Assembly (NCBI GenBank): GCA_934183135.1
Contig: CAKPRX010000064.1
Location: 1-12,541 of the forward strand
Reading direction: 5' to 3'
DNA: 12,541 nt
Source: an uncultured Prevotella sp.
Lineage (GTDB): Bacteria > Bacteroidota > Bacteroidia > Bacteroidales > Bacteroidaceae
The notes under the pieces are model-generated. The model was given only the letters and a program-made list of their open reading frames with translations. It ran no database searches and was not told the origin of the DNA. Position numbers and translations under genes: made by a program. Shown here in pieces: positions 12,449-12,541 of this stretch (positions are counted from its first letter, which is position 1; every line of letters begins with the position of its first letter).

Positions 12449-12541
12449 CGTCGGGCGCCTTTTTAGGGTTCTTCCGTTAAATGCATAGATAGGAGATAAG
12501 AAAAAGGCTTATATGGCATAAATAAAGCTGGCATTATATAT
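12449..12541. other. A/T-rich end of window, nothing assigned
   Basis: After the element the sequence becomes A/T-rich (a GGAGATAAGAAAAAGG string and repeated GGCAT with alternating TA at the edge). No gene start, RNA gene or clear promoter can be assigned. Confidence 0.4.

Overview
The window looks like chromosomal DNA from a fairly GC-rich member of the Bacteroidales, closest in feel to Prevotellaceae or Muribaculaceae. I cannot fix the genus. The reasons are the promoter style (TAnnTTTG -7 boxes with a TTTG/TTG about 19-20 nt upstream), mostly Shine-Dalgarno-poor A-rich leaders, a DUF4369-type lipoprotein, a secreted protein ending in a 'DLTGRRV...GVYI...GKKVVIK' tail, and a DivIC-type septum protein. 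No tRNA, rRNA, CRISPR, phage or insertion-sequence gene is visible. Most genes are housekeeping, and the unusual material is in the gaps between them.

Layout. 1-541 (minus): first 180 codons of a KefB-type cation:proton antiporter, cut by the window edge. 563-599: strong intrinsic terminator of pepT. 611-1834 (minus): pepT, peptidase T. 1835-2221: divergent control region with a sigma-70-type pepT promoter, a sigma-54-like promoter and an operator-like dyad. 2222-2659 (plus): hsp20 small heat-shock protein with a strong Shine-Dalgarno site, followed by a terminator. 2716-3692: about 1 kb without a convincing gene but full of inverted repeats, including one copy of a ~195-bp dispersed element (3102-3296). 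3693-4895 (minus): secreted protein with a discoidin-like (F5/8 type C) domain.

5144-9193 (minus) is a compact run: DUF4369-like lipoprotein, pyrC (dihydroorotase), membrane metallophosphoesterase, plsC-type acyltransferase. Gaps are 9 nt, 4 nt and an ATGA overlap, so this is probably one transcript. 9358-10105 (minus) holds the overlapping pair divIC/ftsB-like and a four-helix membrane protein. 10313-12094 (plus) is dnaX, which diverges from divIC and has a long GC-rich leader. Beyond dnaX, 12255-12448 carries the second copy of the ~195-bp element, in inverted orientation relative to the first.

How the genes relate. pyrC serves pyrimidine synthesis, plsC serves phospholipid synthesis, and the metallophosphoesterase and lipoprotein belong to the envelope. 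DivIC acts at the septum and DnaX in the replisome, so the right half is a growth and envelope neighbourhood. The best leads for something undescribed are the inverted pair of ~195-bp elements with a conserved, covarying hairpin; the cluster of long hairpins at 2842-3035; and the hsp20 leader, which combines a sigma-54-like promoter with a possible Shine-Dalgarno sequestering switch.
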